Assembly (NCBI RefSeq): GCF_003851885.1
Contig: NZ_BHZE01000027.1
Location: 1-34,785 of the forward strand
Reading direction: 5' to 3'
Source of the DNA: Thermaurantimonas aggregans
Lineage (GTDB): Bacteria; Bacteroidota; Bacteroidia; Flavobacteriales; Schleiferiaceae
Length of the DNA: 34,785 bases
The notes beneath the pieces are model-generated. The model was given only the letters and a program-made list of their open reading frames with translations. It searched no databases and was not told the origin of the DNA. A program made the translations under genes and the position numbers. Numbering within the stretch: position 1 is the first letter of the stretch; each line of letters begins with the position of its first letter. Shown piece by piece: positions 24,114 through 32,719 of this stretch.

Positions 24114-26018
24114 ATGTGCGGTTTTGCGGGTATTGTTGATTTTTCGAATTCTGTTACTGAAGAAAAGGTTAAAAAAGCTATAGATTTAATACACCATCGA
24201 GGACCGGATGACGAGGGTATTGAAATAATAAGAAAAGATATATATTCTATCTATTTTGGATTTAAAAGATTGGCTATTATCGATCTGTCTACCGGCGGTC
24301 ATCAGCCAATGTTTTCTGCTGAAAAAGATATGGTAATCGTATTTAATGGTGAAATTTATAACTTCAAAAGATTAAAGGCTGAACTACAAAAGGATGGAAT
24401 AAAATTTACCTCAGAAAGCGATACGGAAGTTTTAATCTATTTGTACAAAAAATACGGTATTTCTTTCGTTGAGCATCTAAATGGAATGTTTGCAATAGTA
24501 TTATACGACATAAGAAGAGAAAAAATCTATCTAATTCGAGATAGAGTAGGAGTGAAGCCTTTATACTACTCTAAGCTTACAAATGGCAATCTCATTTTTG
24601 CATCTGAATTAAAATCTATTTTACGGTTAAATCCATCAAGTAATGACATAGATTATTCAGCAGTTTATACTTATTTTTATTTAGGGTATATTCCTGCTCC
24701 AGCTACCATTTTTCAATCCATTAAAAAAGTATTGCCTGCACACATCATTGAATACAATTTAACCTCAAAAGAAGTTAAAAACTTTGCTTATTGGACACCT
24801 ATAAAAAATGTATATCAATACGAATCTTTTGAAGACACGGCTGATAAGCTTGAAACTCTTTTAAAAGATGCCTTTAAACTGCGCATGGTGGCTGATGTGC
24901 CTGTGGGTGTATTTCTAAGTGGAGGGTATGACAGCACAGCAGTTACCGCTTTGCTTCAGACAGAGATGACTTCTAGACTTAAAACGTTTACCATTGGATT
25001 CGATGATGAAGCGTACAACGAAGCAAACCACGCAGAAGCAGTAGCTCGACATCTGGGTACTGATCACACCACCATTACCTGCAAATTGACGGATGCCATT
25101 GAACTCGTGCCAAAAATTCCATTTCACTTCGATGAACCCTTTGGTGACTCATCAGCAGTGCCCACCATGCTCGTGAGCAAACTGGCTCGGCAATACGTCA
25201 CCGTAAGCCTTTCGGCCGATGGAGGCGATGAACTTTTTGCCGGTTATCAACGACATCTGAAAGCTCATCAACAGCTGCGAAAAATCGTATCCATTCCTCC
25301 AATAATTAAAAAATTTATCGGTGAAATGACGCATTTATTGCCGAATGAAAAAAATATTTTTAAATATGATTTAATTTGGAAAATAAACACTTATTTTTCG
25401 GATAATAATACTTCAAAACTCTTCTTAAATCAATTGAGTGTTTTCTCCCCTTATCAAATTAAAATTATGTTATCTAAGGGTGTTTTTTTTAACCCACTTC
25501 AAGAAATATATTTACCTGAAATATCCAATGAATCTCTCTTAAATTCTATTCTTTTGACAGATTTTTATACATACCTACCAGAAGATATTCTCACAAAAGT
25601 CGATCGCGCAACAATGTCAGTTAGTTTGGAAGGAAGGGAGCCATTTTTAGATTACAGAGTTGTTGAATATGCTTTTAGTTTGCCCGATTATTTTAAAATA
25701 AATAACCAAAATATTCAAAAGGCGATTTTGCGACACATCGTGCATAAATATGTGCCTAAAACGATTATGGACAGACCAAAAATGGGATTTGGAATTCCAA
25801 TACACAAATGGCTGAAAAATGAACTGAAATGGATGATCGATGAACATTTAAACGAAGACAAGTTGAAACGACAAGGTTTTTTCAATCCGGATGTAGTAAA
25901 ACAAAGCGTGCAATATTTTTTGAAAAGCGACTCTAAATCTCGAATCGATCACCAGAGAATTTGGTTTTTGCTTATGTTTCAAATGTGGTTTGATAGGTGG
26001 ATAGACACGACTCACTGA
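24114..26018 (+). CDS. asnB: Asparagine synthase (glutamine-hydrolysing) family protein
   Basis: A 634-residue two-domain enzyme. The N-terminal glutaminase (Ntn) domain has its nucleophile at Cys2 (MCGFAGI), with HHRGPDDEG, RLAIIDLSTGGHQPM, NGEIYN and the RDRVGVKPLYY loop. The C-terminal synthetase domain has the PP-loop SGGYDSTA near residue 270, SLSADGGDELFAGY, and SLEGREPFLDYRVVEYA near 500-520. It forms asparagine or amidates another acid using glutamine and ATP. Because it sits among glycan genes, it may amidate a glycan sugar acid rather than serve general asparagine supply. GC is about 47% at 24841-25260 by hand count and 23-35% in sampled flanking lines, a clear mosaic. It overlaps the next, convergent gene by 7 nt. 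Confidence 0.93.
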   Translation: MCGFAGIVDFSNSVTEEKVKKAIDLIHHRGPDDEGIEIIRKDIYSIYFGFKRLAIIDLSTGGHQPMFSAEKDMVIVFNGEIYNFKRLKAELQKDGIKFTSESDTEVLIYLYKKYGISFVEHLNGMFAIVLYDIRREKIYLIRDRVGVKPLYYSKLTNGNLIFASELKSILRLNPSSNDIDYSAVYTYFYLGYIPAPATIFQSIKKVLPAHIIEYNLTSKEVKNFAYWTPIKNVYQYESFEDTADKLETLLKDAFKLRMVADVPVGVFLSGGYDSTAVTALLQTEMTSRLKTFTIGFDDEAYNEANHAEAVARHLGTDHTTITCKLTDAIELVPKIPFHFDEPFGDSSAVPTMLVSKLARQYVTVSLSADGGDELFAGYQRHLKAHQQLRKIVSIPPIIKKFIGEMTHLLPNEKNIFKYDLIWKINTYFSDNNTSKLFLNQLSVFSPYQIKIMLSKGVFFNPLQEIYLPEISNESLLNSILLTDFYTYLPEDILTKVDRATMSVSLEGREPFLDYRVVEYAFSLPDYFKINNQNIQKAILRHIVHKYVPKTIMDRPKMGFGIPIHKWLKNELKWMIDEHLNEDKLKRQGFFNPDVVKQSVQYFLKSDSKSRIDHQRIWFLLMFQMWFDRWIDTTH

Positions 26019-26683
26019 ATTTCGCGGCAGCGAAATCTGGCAAATAGCTCTTCTTCGTACCATTTCAGGCTGTGCGTAAGGGCAATTACGTTTCTATGTG
26101 CCTTGTTTTGGTAAGCCCATCGGCGCATGTCTTCTTCGCTTTTCCATACACTGAAAGTGGCTTGTTCTACCAGGGGCAGTTCGCCCATGCCTACAGAATA
26201 AAGAGCCTCTGAAGGTATTTGGCGGGCTACTTTTGGCACAAATTTCCAGAATTTCCACCAGAGCGACCGCTTAATACTGCCGCGGGTAATGACCGATAGC
26301 TGTGGATAGTCATTTTCCGGTATGTGGGTAACCGAATTGTGTTCGAATGGATTTCGGCCATTCCACAAGCCGTGGCTTTTCATTGGCATCATCTCGTAGA
26401 TTTTCAGACTTTTTACACGCCTCAATAATTCTTTTACATGCAAAGATTCGACAATTGTATCGTGATTTTTTGCGGTTGTTATAATGATGTAGGTACCAAA
26501 ATCAGGTGCAATTCCAAAACCATTGCCTGAACCCGTGCCCATCATCTTAAAGAATCCGAATACCTGCTCAAGTTCCTTTTTCCAATCGTTTTTTCCCATT
26601 TGGGTAAAGGCCCACCATCTATTTAAAAAACCTTCAAATTTTAAAACGTAGAGGAACACTTTGGTCTGCTCAGAGGTCAACAT
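26012..26683 (-). CDS. CrtA-like protein (spheroidene monooxygenase family)
   Basis: About 223 residues. The pattern GFLNRWWAFTQMG, then KMMGTGSGNGFGIAPDFGTYIIIT, then ALYSVGMGELPLVEQATFSVWKS and a C-terminal EEELFARFR matches proteins annotated as spheroidene monooxygenase (CrtA), haem-containing oxygenases that put keto groups on carotenoids in purple bacteria. No other carotenoid gene is in the window, so the substrate here is open; many Bacteroidota carry such homologs. The frame extends to ATG 26725, but ATG 26683 (MLTSEQTK) is better because the longer form would run across the start of the divergent peptidase gene. The end overlaps asnB by 7 nt. Confidence 0.7.
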   Translation of the reverse strand: MLTSEQTKVFLYVLKFEGFLNRWWAFTQMGKNDWKKELEQVFGFFKMMGTGSGNGFGIAPDFGTYIIITTAKNHDTIVESLHVKELLRRVKSLKIYEMMPMKSHGLWNGRNPFEHNSVTHIPENDYPQLSVITRGSIKRSLWWKFWKFVPKVARQIPSEALYSVGMGELPLVEQATFSVWKSEEDMRRWAYQNKAHRNVIALTHSLKWYEEELFARFRCREIQ

Positions 26684-26709
26684 TGTACATTCGTAAAAAT
26701 TTCGTTCGG

Positions 26710-28383
26710 ATGAAAAGGATAACATATGTATTCATCTTTCAGTTTTTGCTCTTCTGGAGCTACGCTCAGAAGTGTGTAGACCCAGAGGTAATTTCTGTTG
26801 ATAAAATCAGTTTTGTCTTAAATGAGTTGGCATCAGAGCGGTTTCAGGGGCGTTATCCCGGTTCACAAGGCGATTCGATCGCCGTGGCTTTCATCGTTGA
26901 TCAACTCAAAGAGATTGGACTGATTCCAATGGGTGAAGCCGGTAACTATACCCAGCCCTTTACTGTAAAACTTCAAGTTAAAATTTCAGACAACACCTTA
27001 ATTAAATCGAGAAAAGCAGTTGTGAAACCCAGTGAACAGGTGTATCCAACGCGATTTTCAGACAACGGAAAAGTGAAAGGTCGGTTGATTGCCCCTGTAT
27101 TTACCCTGAAAAACAGTGCTCTTACTGTAGAGGAACCACGAAAAGTGCGCAAGAAAATAGCAGTCGTCGATTTATACGGCCTAAAGGAGTTATATCAAAG
27201 TCAAGGGCTTGATTTTAAAACATTTAAAATTCAGGATTTGATTCAACTGCTTAAAGACTACAAAGTGAAGGGGCTTTTGCTTACGAGTACAAAAGTTTCA
27301 GGTGTTCCAGTTCCTGAGCGATTTTTTGAAACCCAAGAGCCAGTCGGTTTACCTGTTTGGTATGTATCAAAAGACTTGATCGAGGGCTTACAGAAGCTAA
27401 AACGCATAAAAGTTATCACTCAAATATATGAAAATCAAGTTACTACATATAATATCGCAGGTTATTGGGAAAATGGTGCACCATATACCTTCATAATAGG
27501 TGCACATTATGATCACTTGGGAATGGGCGATAAGAATTCGACGTATCGAGGTGAGCCGCAAATACATCCTGGCGCTGATGACAATGCCTCAGGTGTAGCA
27601 GGTGCTATGGCTTTAGCCAACTACATCGCCGAATTTGGCAATAGAAATTTCAATTACCTCTTTTTGTTTTTTGGTGCTGAAGAACAAGGACTTCTGGGTT
27701 CTAAGCATTGGGTCAGCAACCCTACGTATCCGATGGAAAAGATCACCGCCATGCTCAACTTTGACATGATTGGCCGGCTGGGTGATGATAGAAATTTAAA
27801 AATCAGCGGCACAGGTACAATGCCAGAGTGGGAAAATGCTTTTAGGCAACTTCCTTGTTATAACATTACTTACCAATTGTCGCGAGGTGGTAGAGGGCCA
27901 TCTGACCATACTTCTTTCTACAATCAAAACATTCCCGTTCTTCACTTTTTTACAGGACTGCACCCCGACTATCACAAGCCCTCTGACATTCCAGCGCGCA
28001 TCAATATATTTGGAATTCGCGACGTTGTCGCCCTCAGTGCTAGTTTGATTGAATATTTGGATCAACTCCCACAACCGCTCACTTTCACTCCCACTGACGA
28101 CCAGCAAGAGAGTCGTCCGGTGCGCTTGTCTGTTACAATGGGCATAATGCCTGGATATAATTCCGACAATAAAGGCCTAGAAGTAGAAGGTGTAACGAAA
28201 GGAAAACCAGCAGATAAAGCCGGTATAATAAAAGGAGATTACATTGTGAAAATTGGCAATATGCCTATCCGGAACATTCGTGATTATATGGAAGCCCTCT
28301 CTCAATACGAAAAAGGAGATACGGCTCCCGTTCAGATACTTCGGGCAGAAAAAATTTTGGAAGTGAATGTTTTATTTGAGTAA
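26710..28383 (+). CDS. Secreted M28-family metallopeptidase with C-terminal PDZ domain
   Basis: A 557-residue exported aminopeptidase-like enzyme. A signal peptide (MKRITYVFIFQFLLFWSYAQ) precedes a PA-like insert (about residues 120-240). The M28 catalytic core has two-zinc ligands in GAHYDHLG (H266), GADDNASG (D290/D291), AEEQG (E324/E325), NFDMIGR (D352) and DYHKPSD (H422). A PDZ domain follows from about residue 470 (GLEVEGVTKGKPADKAGIIKGDYIVKI). The frame extends to TTG 26683, but ATG 26710 puts the signal peptide at the N-terminus. It probably trims peptides in the periplasm or outside the cell. It is divergent from the CrtA-like gene with only 26 nt between starts. Confidence 0.92.
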   Translation: MKRITYVFIFQFLLFWSYAQKCVDPEVISVDKISFVLNELASERFQGRYPGSQGDSIAVAFIVDQLKEIGLIPMGEAGNYTQPFTVKLQVKISDNTLIKSRKAVVKPSEQVYPTRFSDNGKVKGRLIAPVFTLKNSALTVEEPRKVRKKIAVVDLYGLKELYQSQGLDFKTFKIQDLIQLLKDYKVKGLLLTSTKVSGVPVPERFFETQEPVGLPVWYVSKDLIEGLQKLKRIKVITQIYENQVTTYNIAGYWENGAPYTFIIGAHYDHLGMGDKNSTYRGEPQIHPGADDNASGVAGAMALANYIAEFGNRNFNYLFLFFGAEEQGLLGSKHWVSNPTYPMEKITAMLNFDMIGRLGDDRNLKISGTGTMPEWENAFRQLPCYNITYQLSRGGRGPSDHTSFYNQNIPVLHFFTGLHPDYHKPSDIPARINIFGIRDVVALSASLIEYLDQLPQPLTFTPTDDQQESRPVRLSVTMGIMPGYNSDNKGLEVEGVTKGKPADKAGIIKGDYIVKIGNMPIRNIRDYMEALSQYEKGDTAPVQILRAEKILEVNVLFE

Positions 28384-28388
28384 ATTTG
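28356..28388 (+). promoter_or_regulatory. Full -33/-7 promoter for the small Cys/Lys-rich protein gene
   Basis: TTTG at 28356-28359 and TAAATTTG at 28381-28388 are separated by 21 nt, close to the Bacteroidota consensus spacing. The -7 box begins at the TAA stop codon of the M28 peptidase gene. ATG 28415 is about 26 nt downstream. Confidence 0.6.
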
Positions 28389-28414
28389 TTCACAATAAAT
28401 AATTTTTACTGAAA

Positions 28415-28591
28415 ATGAGAAAAATCGCTCTGTTCTTTGCTATCACTGCCCTTCCTATAATGATGATGGCCACTGAGCCTGAAAAAAAATCTGAGAAAGA
28501 GGGATGTAAAACTGAGAAAGCTGAAAAGAAAAGCTGCGGCTCTGAAAAAAGTGAAGCAAAAGGTTGCTGCTCAAGCAAAAAACCTTCTTAA
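28415..28591 (+). CDS. Small secreted Cys/Lys-rich repeat protein
   Basis: A 58-residue protein I do not recognise. Residues 1-20 form a signal peptide (MRKIALFFAITALPIMMMAT). The mature part is almost entirely Lys, Glu, Ser and Cys and consists of three decapeptide units: KSEKEGCKTE, KAEKKSCGSE and KSEAKGCCSS. Cysteines fall at 31, 41 and 51, exactly ten apart, plus C52. There is no lipobox. Possible roles are metal binding or thiol buffering in the periplasm, but these are guesses from composition. It has its own promoter and a strong terminator, so it is a self-contained transcription unit between the peptidase gene and nqrA. Confidence 0.7.
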   Translation: MRKIALFFAITALPIMMMATEPEKKSEKEGCKTEKAEKKSCGSEKSEAKGCCSSKKPS

Positions 28592-28597
28592 AGAATT

Positions 28598-28624
28598 AAA
28601 CCGGCCCACGGGCCGGTTTTTTTT
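28598..28624 (+). terminator. Rho-independent terminator after the small Cys/Lys-rich gene
   Basis: CCGGCCC (28601-28607) pairs with GGGCCGG (28610-28616), flanked by AAA and TTT which extend the stem, followed by a run of eight T residues. A strong, canonical terminator. Confidence 0.88.
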
Positions 28625-28711
28625 ATGATTTGAGTTACAAACAATCTTTTAAAATCGTTTAAGGGCTTTCACAAATTTTTAGAAAGCAAACAATTAAATT
28701 TAGTGGCTGTA

Positions 28712-28719
28712 TAATTTTG
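28712..28719 (+). promoter_or_regulatory. -7 promoter element for the nqr operon
   Basis: TAATTTTG matches TAnnTTTG, 24 nt before the nqrA ATG. No clear -33 element was seen. Confidence 0.55.
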
Positions 28720-28743
28720 TGCGCTCTCAAAACAAACAATTGA

Positions 28744-30093
28744 ATGAATATCAGAATAAAAAAAGGTGCTGATATAAAGATAACAGGCCAGCCAAAGCAG
28801 GAGGTGTTGGGAGACTTGAAGGCCGATGTTTATGCCATTAAGCCAGACGATTTTAAGTTTCTTCATCCAAAACTTTCGGTAAAAGAAGGGGATACCGTAA
28901 AGGCAGGCCAACCAATCATCTACAGCAAAGATGACCACAGAATCACAATACCAAGCCCAGTGAGTGGTCAGGTTGTTGAGATTGTAAGAGGGGAAAAGCG
29001 AAAGTTGCTGGCAGTAAAGATCCTTGCTGATAAAGAAATTGACTTTTTAGATTTTGGAAAGCTCAATCCGGAGAATGCCTCCAGAGAGCAAATCATTGAA
29101 AAACTATTGGCATCAGGCCTGTGGACACTCGTTCGTCAACGTCCGTATGGCTGCATCGCGCATCCAGAAGACAAGCCGAAAGCCATCTTTATATCGTGTG
29201 TAGATACTGCTCCTATTTCAGCTGATCCACTTTTTATAATTAAGGACAAGAAAAACTTTTTGAAAACAGGATTAGAAGCGGTTAAAAAGCTTACTGACGG
29301 AAAAGTACACCTTACTTTTTCGGCTTCAAATCCCAATCCCGAAATTTTCTCAGGTCTGATCTCTGGAAATATTGAAACCCACACTATATCTGGCCCACAT
29401 CCGGCTGGCAATGTTGGGGTGCACATTCATTACATCGATCCCATTAATCGCGGTGAGCGCGTATGGTATCTCTACCCGCAAGACCTTGCGATGATTGGGG
29501 AACTCTTAGAAACAGGCCGATATAATGCCTCAAAGATTGTAGCAGTTACTGGGCCGATGGTATCAAACCCGGGCTACTACCACATCATCTCCGGTGCTTC
29601 GCTTAAAGGCTTAAAAGTATTGCTCAAAGAGGGGCATAGTCGAGTAATTTCGGGTAACATTCTTACCGGAGTGCGTCAAGATGAGGACGGATTCCTTGGC
29701 TTTTACGATTACACCATCTCTGTACTTGAGGAAAATCACGAACCCGAATTCCTAGGCTGGCTCCTACCTGGTATAGGAAAGTTCACCATACACAGAGCAT
29801 TGCTCAATTGGTTTCAGAATGGCAAAGCGCTGCCCTACAATACAAAGATGAATGGGGAGGAACGCCCGTTTGTTGTAACTGGTGAATACGAACAAGTTTT
29901 CCCGTTTGATATTTACCCCGTACAATTGCTTAAGGCCATCATGGTAAACGATATCGAAAAAATGGAGCAGCTCGGCCTGTACGAAGTTGTTGAAGAAGAC
30001 TTTGCCCTCTGTGAAGTTGTTTGTACATCAAAAATTCCCGTCCAAGAAACCGTTTACAAAGGTTTGGAACTCTTAAAATCAGAAGTGGGTTAG
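28744..30093 (+). CDS. nqrA: Na+-translocating NADH:quinone reductase subunit A
   Basis: The 449-residue cytoplasmic subunit of the Nqr complex, which oxidises NADH, reduces quinone and pumps sodium. It starts with IRIKKGADIKITGQP. It contains the lipoyl/barrel-like segment VKEGDTVKAGQPI...ITIPSPVSGQVVEIVRGEKR, the RPYGCIA loop, AGNVGVHIHYIDPINRGERVWY, and GPMVSNPGYYHIISGASL. First gene of a complete nqrABCDEF operon and preceded by its own -7 box. NqrA has no membrane segment or covalent cofactor. Confidence 0.95.
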   Translation: MNIRIKKGADIKITGQPKQEVLGDLKADVYAIKPDDFKFLHPKLSVKEGDTVKAGQPIIYSKDDHRITIPSPVSGQVVEIVRGEKRKLLAVKILADKEIDFLDFGKLNPENASREQIIEKLLASGLWTLVRQRPYGCIAHPEDKPKAIFISCVDTAPISADPLFIIKDKKNFLKTGLEAVKKLTDGKVHLTFSASNPNPEIFSGLISGNIETHTISGPHPAGNVGVHIHYIDPINRGERVWYLYPQDLAMIGELLETGRYNASKIVAVTGPMVSNPGYYHIISGASLKGLKVLLKEGHSRVISGNILTGVRQDEDGFLGFYDYTISVLEENHEPEFLGWLLPGIGKFTIHRALLNWFQNGKALPYNTKMNGEERPFVVTGEYEQVFPFDIYPVQLLKAIMVNDIEKMEQLGLYEVVEEDFALCEVVCTSKIPVQETVYKGLELLKSEVG

Positions 30094-30128
30094 TAGATTA
30101 AATGTTGAATGATATAAATTTTTGAGGA

Positions 30129-31322
30129 ATGAAAGCAATTCAAAATTTCATGGACTCCCTAAGACCCCAATTTGAAAAGGGAGGCAAATTGCACAAGTAT
30201 TGGCCGGCCTACGATGCATTTTACACCTTTTTGTTTGTGCCCGGTCATACTACTCCAGCGAGAGGTGCTCACATCCGCGACGGCATCGATCTGAAGAGGA
30301 CCATGTTTACCGTAATAGTAGCCCTCATTCCGGCTCTGCTTTTTGGAATGTACAACGCCGGCTATCAGCACTTCAAAGCAGCTGGTATGCTTGAGGTAGT
30401 TACCTTCTGGGATAAGTTCCTTTACGGTGCTACTAAGATTATACCGATGCTCATCGTATCCTACGGTGTAGGTTTGGGCATTGAGTTCGGAATGGCTATA
30501 GCAAAAGGACATCAAATCAATGAAGGTTACCTCGTAACAGGGATGCTCATCCCGCTGATTATGCCCATCGATATTCCACTGTGGATGTTGGCCTTATCAG
30601 TAGTTTTTGCGGTAGTTATTGGTAAAGAGGTATTCGGTGGAACTGGGATGAACATTCTCAATCCTGCCCTTACGGCACGCGTTTTTGCCTTTTTCGCATA
30701 TCCCTCTTACATGTCAGGCGAAAAGGTGTGGATTGGCGGAATGCTTAAAGGTGAAGCTGTGGACGGATACTCCGGCGCTACTGCTCTTGGTGATCTCGCT
30801 ACCACAGGCAAGACTGATTTTTCAGCCATCGATATGTTTTTAGGGTTCATTCCTGGCTCTGTAGGCGAGACATCTACTCTGGCTATTTTGATAGGGGCTG
30901 TGATATTAATTGCTACAGGTGTAGGTAGTTGGAAGATTATGCTCTCTGGCGTACTCGGTGCTCTCACCATGGGATTGATCTTCAATGCGGTGAGCTCAGC
31001 AGCCATCACACCTGAGATGAAGGGCTTCATGAGTATACCTGCCTGGCAGCACCTTATTATGGGTGGCTTTGCCTTCGGTATTGTCTTCATGGCTACTGAC
31101 CCCGTAAGTGCTGCACAAACCGAAAAGGGCAAATGGATTTATGGTTTCTTAATTGGATTTTTTGCCATCATGATCCGCGTTTTTAATCCGGCTTATCCCG
31201 AAGGCATCATGCTGGCCATCTTGCTGATGAATGTTTTTGCCCCACTCATCGACCACTATGTAGTGGAAGCAAACATTAGGAAGCGCATGAAGAGAATGAA
31301 ACTCCAAACTGTAAAAGCCTAA
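30129..31322 (+). CDS. nqrB: Na+-translocating NADH:quinone reductase subunit B
   Basis: A 397-residue membrane subunit with about ten transmembrane helices. The SGAT motif at residues 215-218 (GYSGATALGD) carries the FMN phosphoester on T218, equivalent to T236 in Vibrio. Other family segments are RGAHIRDGIDLKRTMFTV near the N-terminus, FGGTGMNILNPALTARVFAF, and MATDPVSAAQTEKGKW. NqrB holds part of the sodium channel and the quinone site. It follows nqrA by 35 nt, and nqrC begins 4 nt after its stop. Confidence 0.96.
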   Translation: MKAIQNFMDSLRPQFEKGGKLHKYWPAYDAFYTFLFVPGHTTPARGAHIRDGIDLKRTMFTVIVALIPALLFGMYNAGYQHFKAAGMLEVVTFWDKFLYGATKIIPMLIVSYGVGLGIEFGMAIAKGHQINEGYLVTGMLIPLIMPIDIPLWMLALSVVFAVVIGKEVFGGTGMNILNPALTARVFAFFAYPSYMSGEKVWIGGMLKGEAVDGYSGATALGDLATTGKTDFSAIDMFLGFIPGSVGETSTLAILIGAVILIATGVGSWKIMLSGVLGALTMGLIFNAVSSAAITPEMKGFMSIPAWQHLIMGGFAFGIVFMATDPVSAAQTEKGKWIYGFLIGFFAIMIRVFNPAYPEGIMLAILLMNVFAPLIDHYVVEANIRKRMKRMKLQTVKA

Positions 31323-31326
31323 GAAA

Positions 31327-32016
31327 ATGAACGTAAACAGCAACGGCTATACTTTCACCTTTGCTGCCGTGATGGTGATCATCGTAGCAGCACTCCTTTC
31401 TTTCACAGCCATTTCGCTCAAGGATAAGCAGCAGAAGAACATTGATCTCGAAATCAAGCAGAACATTTTAAAATCTATAGGCGTAAACGTTGAGCGCAGC
31501 GAGGCAGAAAAGGCCTTCGACCAATACATTAAAAAATCCCTGGTTGTCAAAAATGGTCAGGAAGTAGAAGGTGTAGATGCGCTTAAAGTGGACCTCGCCG
31601 ATGAGATCAAAAAACCCGGTGAACAGCGCCTCAACCCTCTCTTTGTTGCTGAAAAAGAAGGCAAAACTTATTACATCATTCCTTTAAGAGGTAAGGGTCT
31701 TTGGGGGCCGATCTGGGGATACATTGCCTTAAACGAGGATGTAGAAACCGTTTATGGTGCCACATTCGACCATAAAACTGAAACTCCGGGTTTGGGAGCT
31801 GAAATCAATACAGCCGGTTTCCAAAGCCAATTCGCTAACAAAAAAATCATGAAAGGCGATGAATTTGTTTCCATCGAGGTTCGAAAAGGCGATGCTTCCG
31901 GAGACTACCAGGTCAATGGTATATCAGGAGGAACAATTACTTCCGTAGGTGTAGATGCCATGCTGAAAGACAATTTGAGAAATTACATCGGTTTTTTGAA
32001 ATCTTACAACAAATAA
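31327..32016 (+). CDS. nqrC: Na+-translocating NADH:quinone reductase subunit C
   Basis: A 229-residue subunit with one N-terminal membrane anchor (about residues 8-29) and a periplasmic FMN domain. The flavinylation motif SGGTITS is at 200-206, with T203 predicted to carry covalent FMN, normally attached by ApbE. Upstream are [16 protein letters not shown] and the [12 protein letters not shown] segment typical of NqrC and RnfG. No apbE gene is in the window, so it must lie elsewhere. It sits 4 nt after nqrB and 4 nt before nqrD. Confidence 0.95.
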   Translation: MNVNSNGYTFTFAAVMVIIVAALLSFTAISLKDKQQKNIDLEIKQNILKSIGVNVERSEAEKAFDQYIKKSLVVKNGQEVEGVDALKVDLADEIKKPGEQRLNPLFVAEKEGKTYYIIPLRGKGLWGPIWGYIALNEDVETVYGATFDHKTETPGLGAEINTAGFQSQFANKKIMKGDEFVSIEVRKGDASGDYQVNGISGGTITSVGVDAMLKDNLRNYIGFLKSYNK

Positions 32017-32020
32017 TGCC

Positions 32021-32704
32021 ATGAGTGAAGTAGCAGAGAAAAAAATTCAAGTCAAGGAAAGCGAACCTCTTTTTTCAAAAAAGAATCGCAAACTCATAAC
32101 TGACCCTCTCAACGACAATAACCCCATTACTGTACAGGTATTGGGTATTTGTTCGGCACTGGCTATTACAGTGAAGCTGAAGCCAGCCATTGTAATGTCA
32201 TTGTCCGTAATGTTTGTACTCGCAGTGGGTAACGTAGTTATCTCTTTAATGCGAAATTACATACCAAACAGAATCCGTATTATCGTACAGTTGGTTGTAG
32301 TTGCATCGCTGGTTATTTTGGTTGACCAAGTATTGAAAGCTTATGTGTACGACATCAGCAAACAGCTTTCGGTGTTCGTTGGATTGATCATTACCAACTG
32401 CATCATCATGGGTCGATTTGAGGCCTTTGCCTTAGGTAATACACCTTGGAAATCTTTCCTCGATGGCATTGGCAATGCTCTCGGTTATGGGGTTATCCTT
32501 ATTACCGTAGCTTTTTTCCGCGAGTTGCTTGGCAATGGAACTTTGTTTGACATTCCTGTGATTCCAAAATCTTGGATGCTGTCAAATGGAGGTTTTTATG
32601 CCAACAACGGCTTGATGCTACTGCCTCCGATGGCACTCATCACTGTAGCCATCATCATTTGGATACAGAGGTCTAGAAATACTAAATTGATTGAGAAAAT
32701 CTAA
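32021..32704 (+). CDS. nqrD: Na+-translocating NADH:quinone reductase subunit D
   Basis: A 227-residue membrane protein with six transmembrane helices. Its conserved cysteines C44 (GICSALAIT) and C127 ([15 protein letters not shown]) match those that, with NqrE, hold an iron-sulfur centre within the membrane. The N-terminus before helix 1 is a polar tail of about 35 residues. It is related to RnfE and coupled closely to nqrC. Confidence 0.95.
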   Translation: MSEVAEKKIQVKESEPLFSKKNRKLITDPLNDNNPITVQVLGICSALAITVKLKPAIVMSLSVMFVLAVGNVVISLMRNYIPNRIRIIVQLVVVASLVILVDQVLKAYVYDISKQLSVFVGLIITNCIIMGRFEAFALGNTPWKSFLDGIGNALGYGVILITVAFFRELLGNGTLFDIPVIPKSWMLSNGGFYANNGLMLLPPMALITVAIIIWIQRSRNTKLIEKI

Positions 32705-32719
32705 AAACGACCGATTACT

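Noticed and set aside
26683-26709. TTG 26683 as start of the M28 peptidase
   Set aside because: It would put nine charged residues before the signal peptide; ATG 26710 gives a proper signal sequence.
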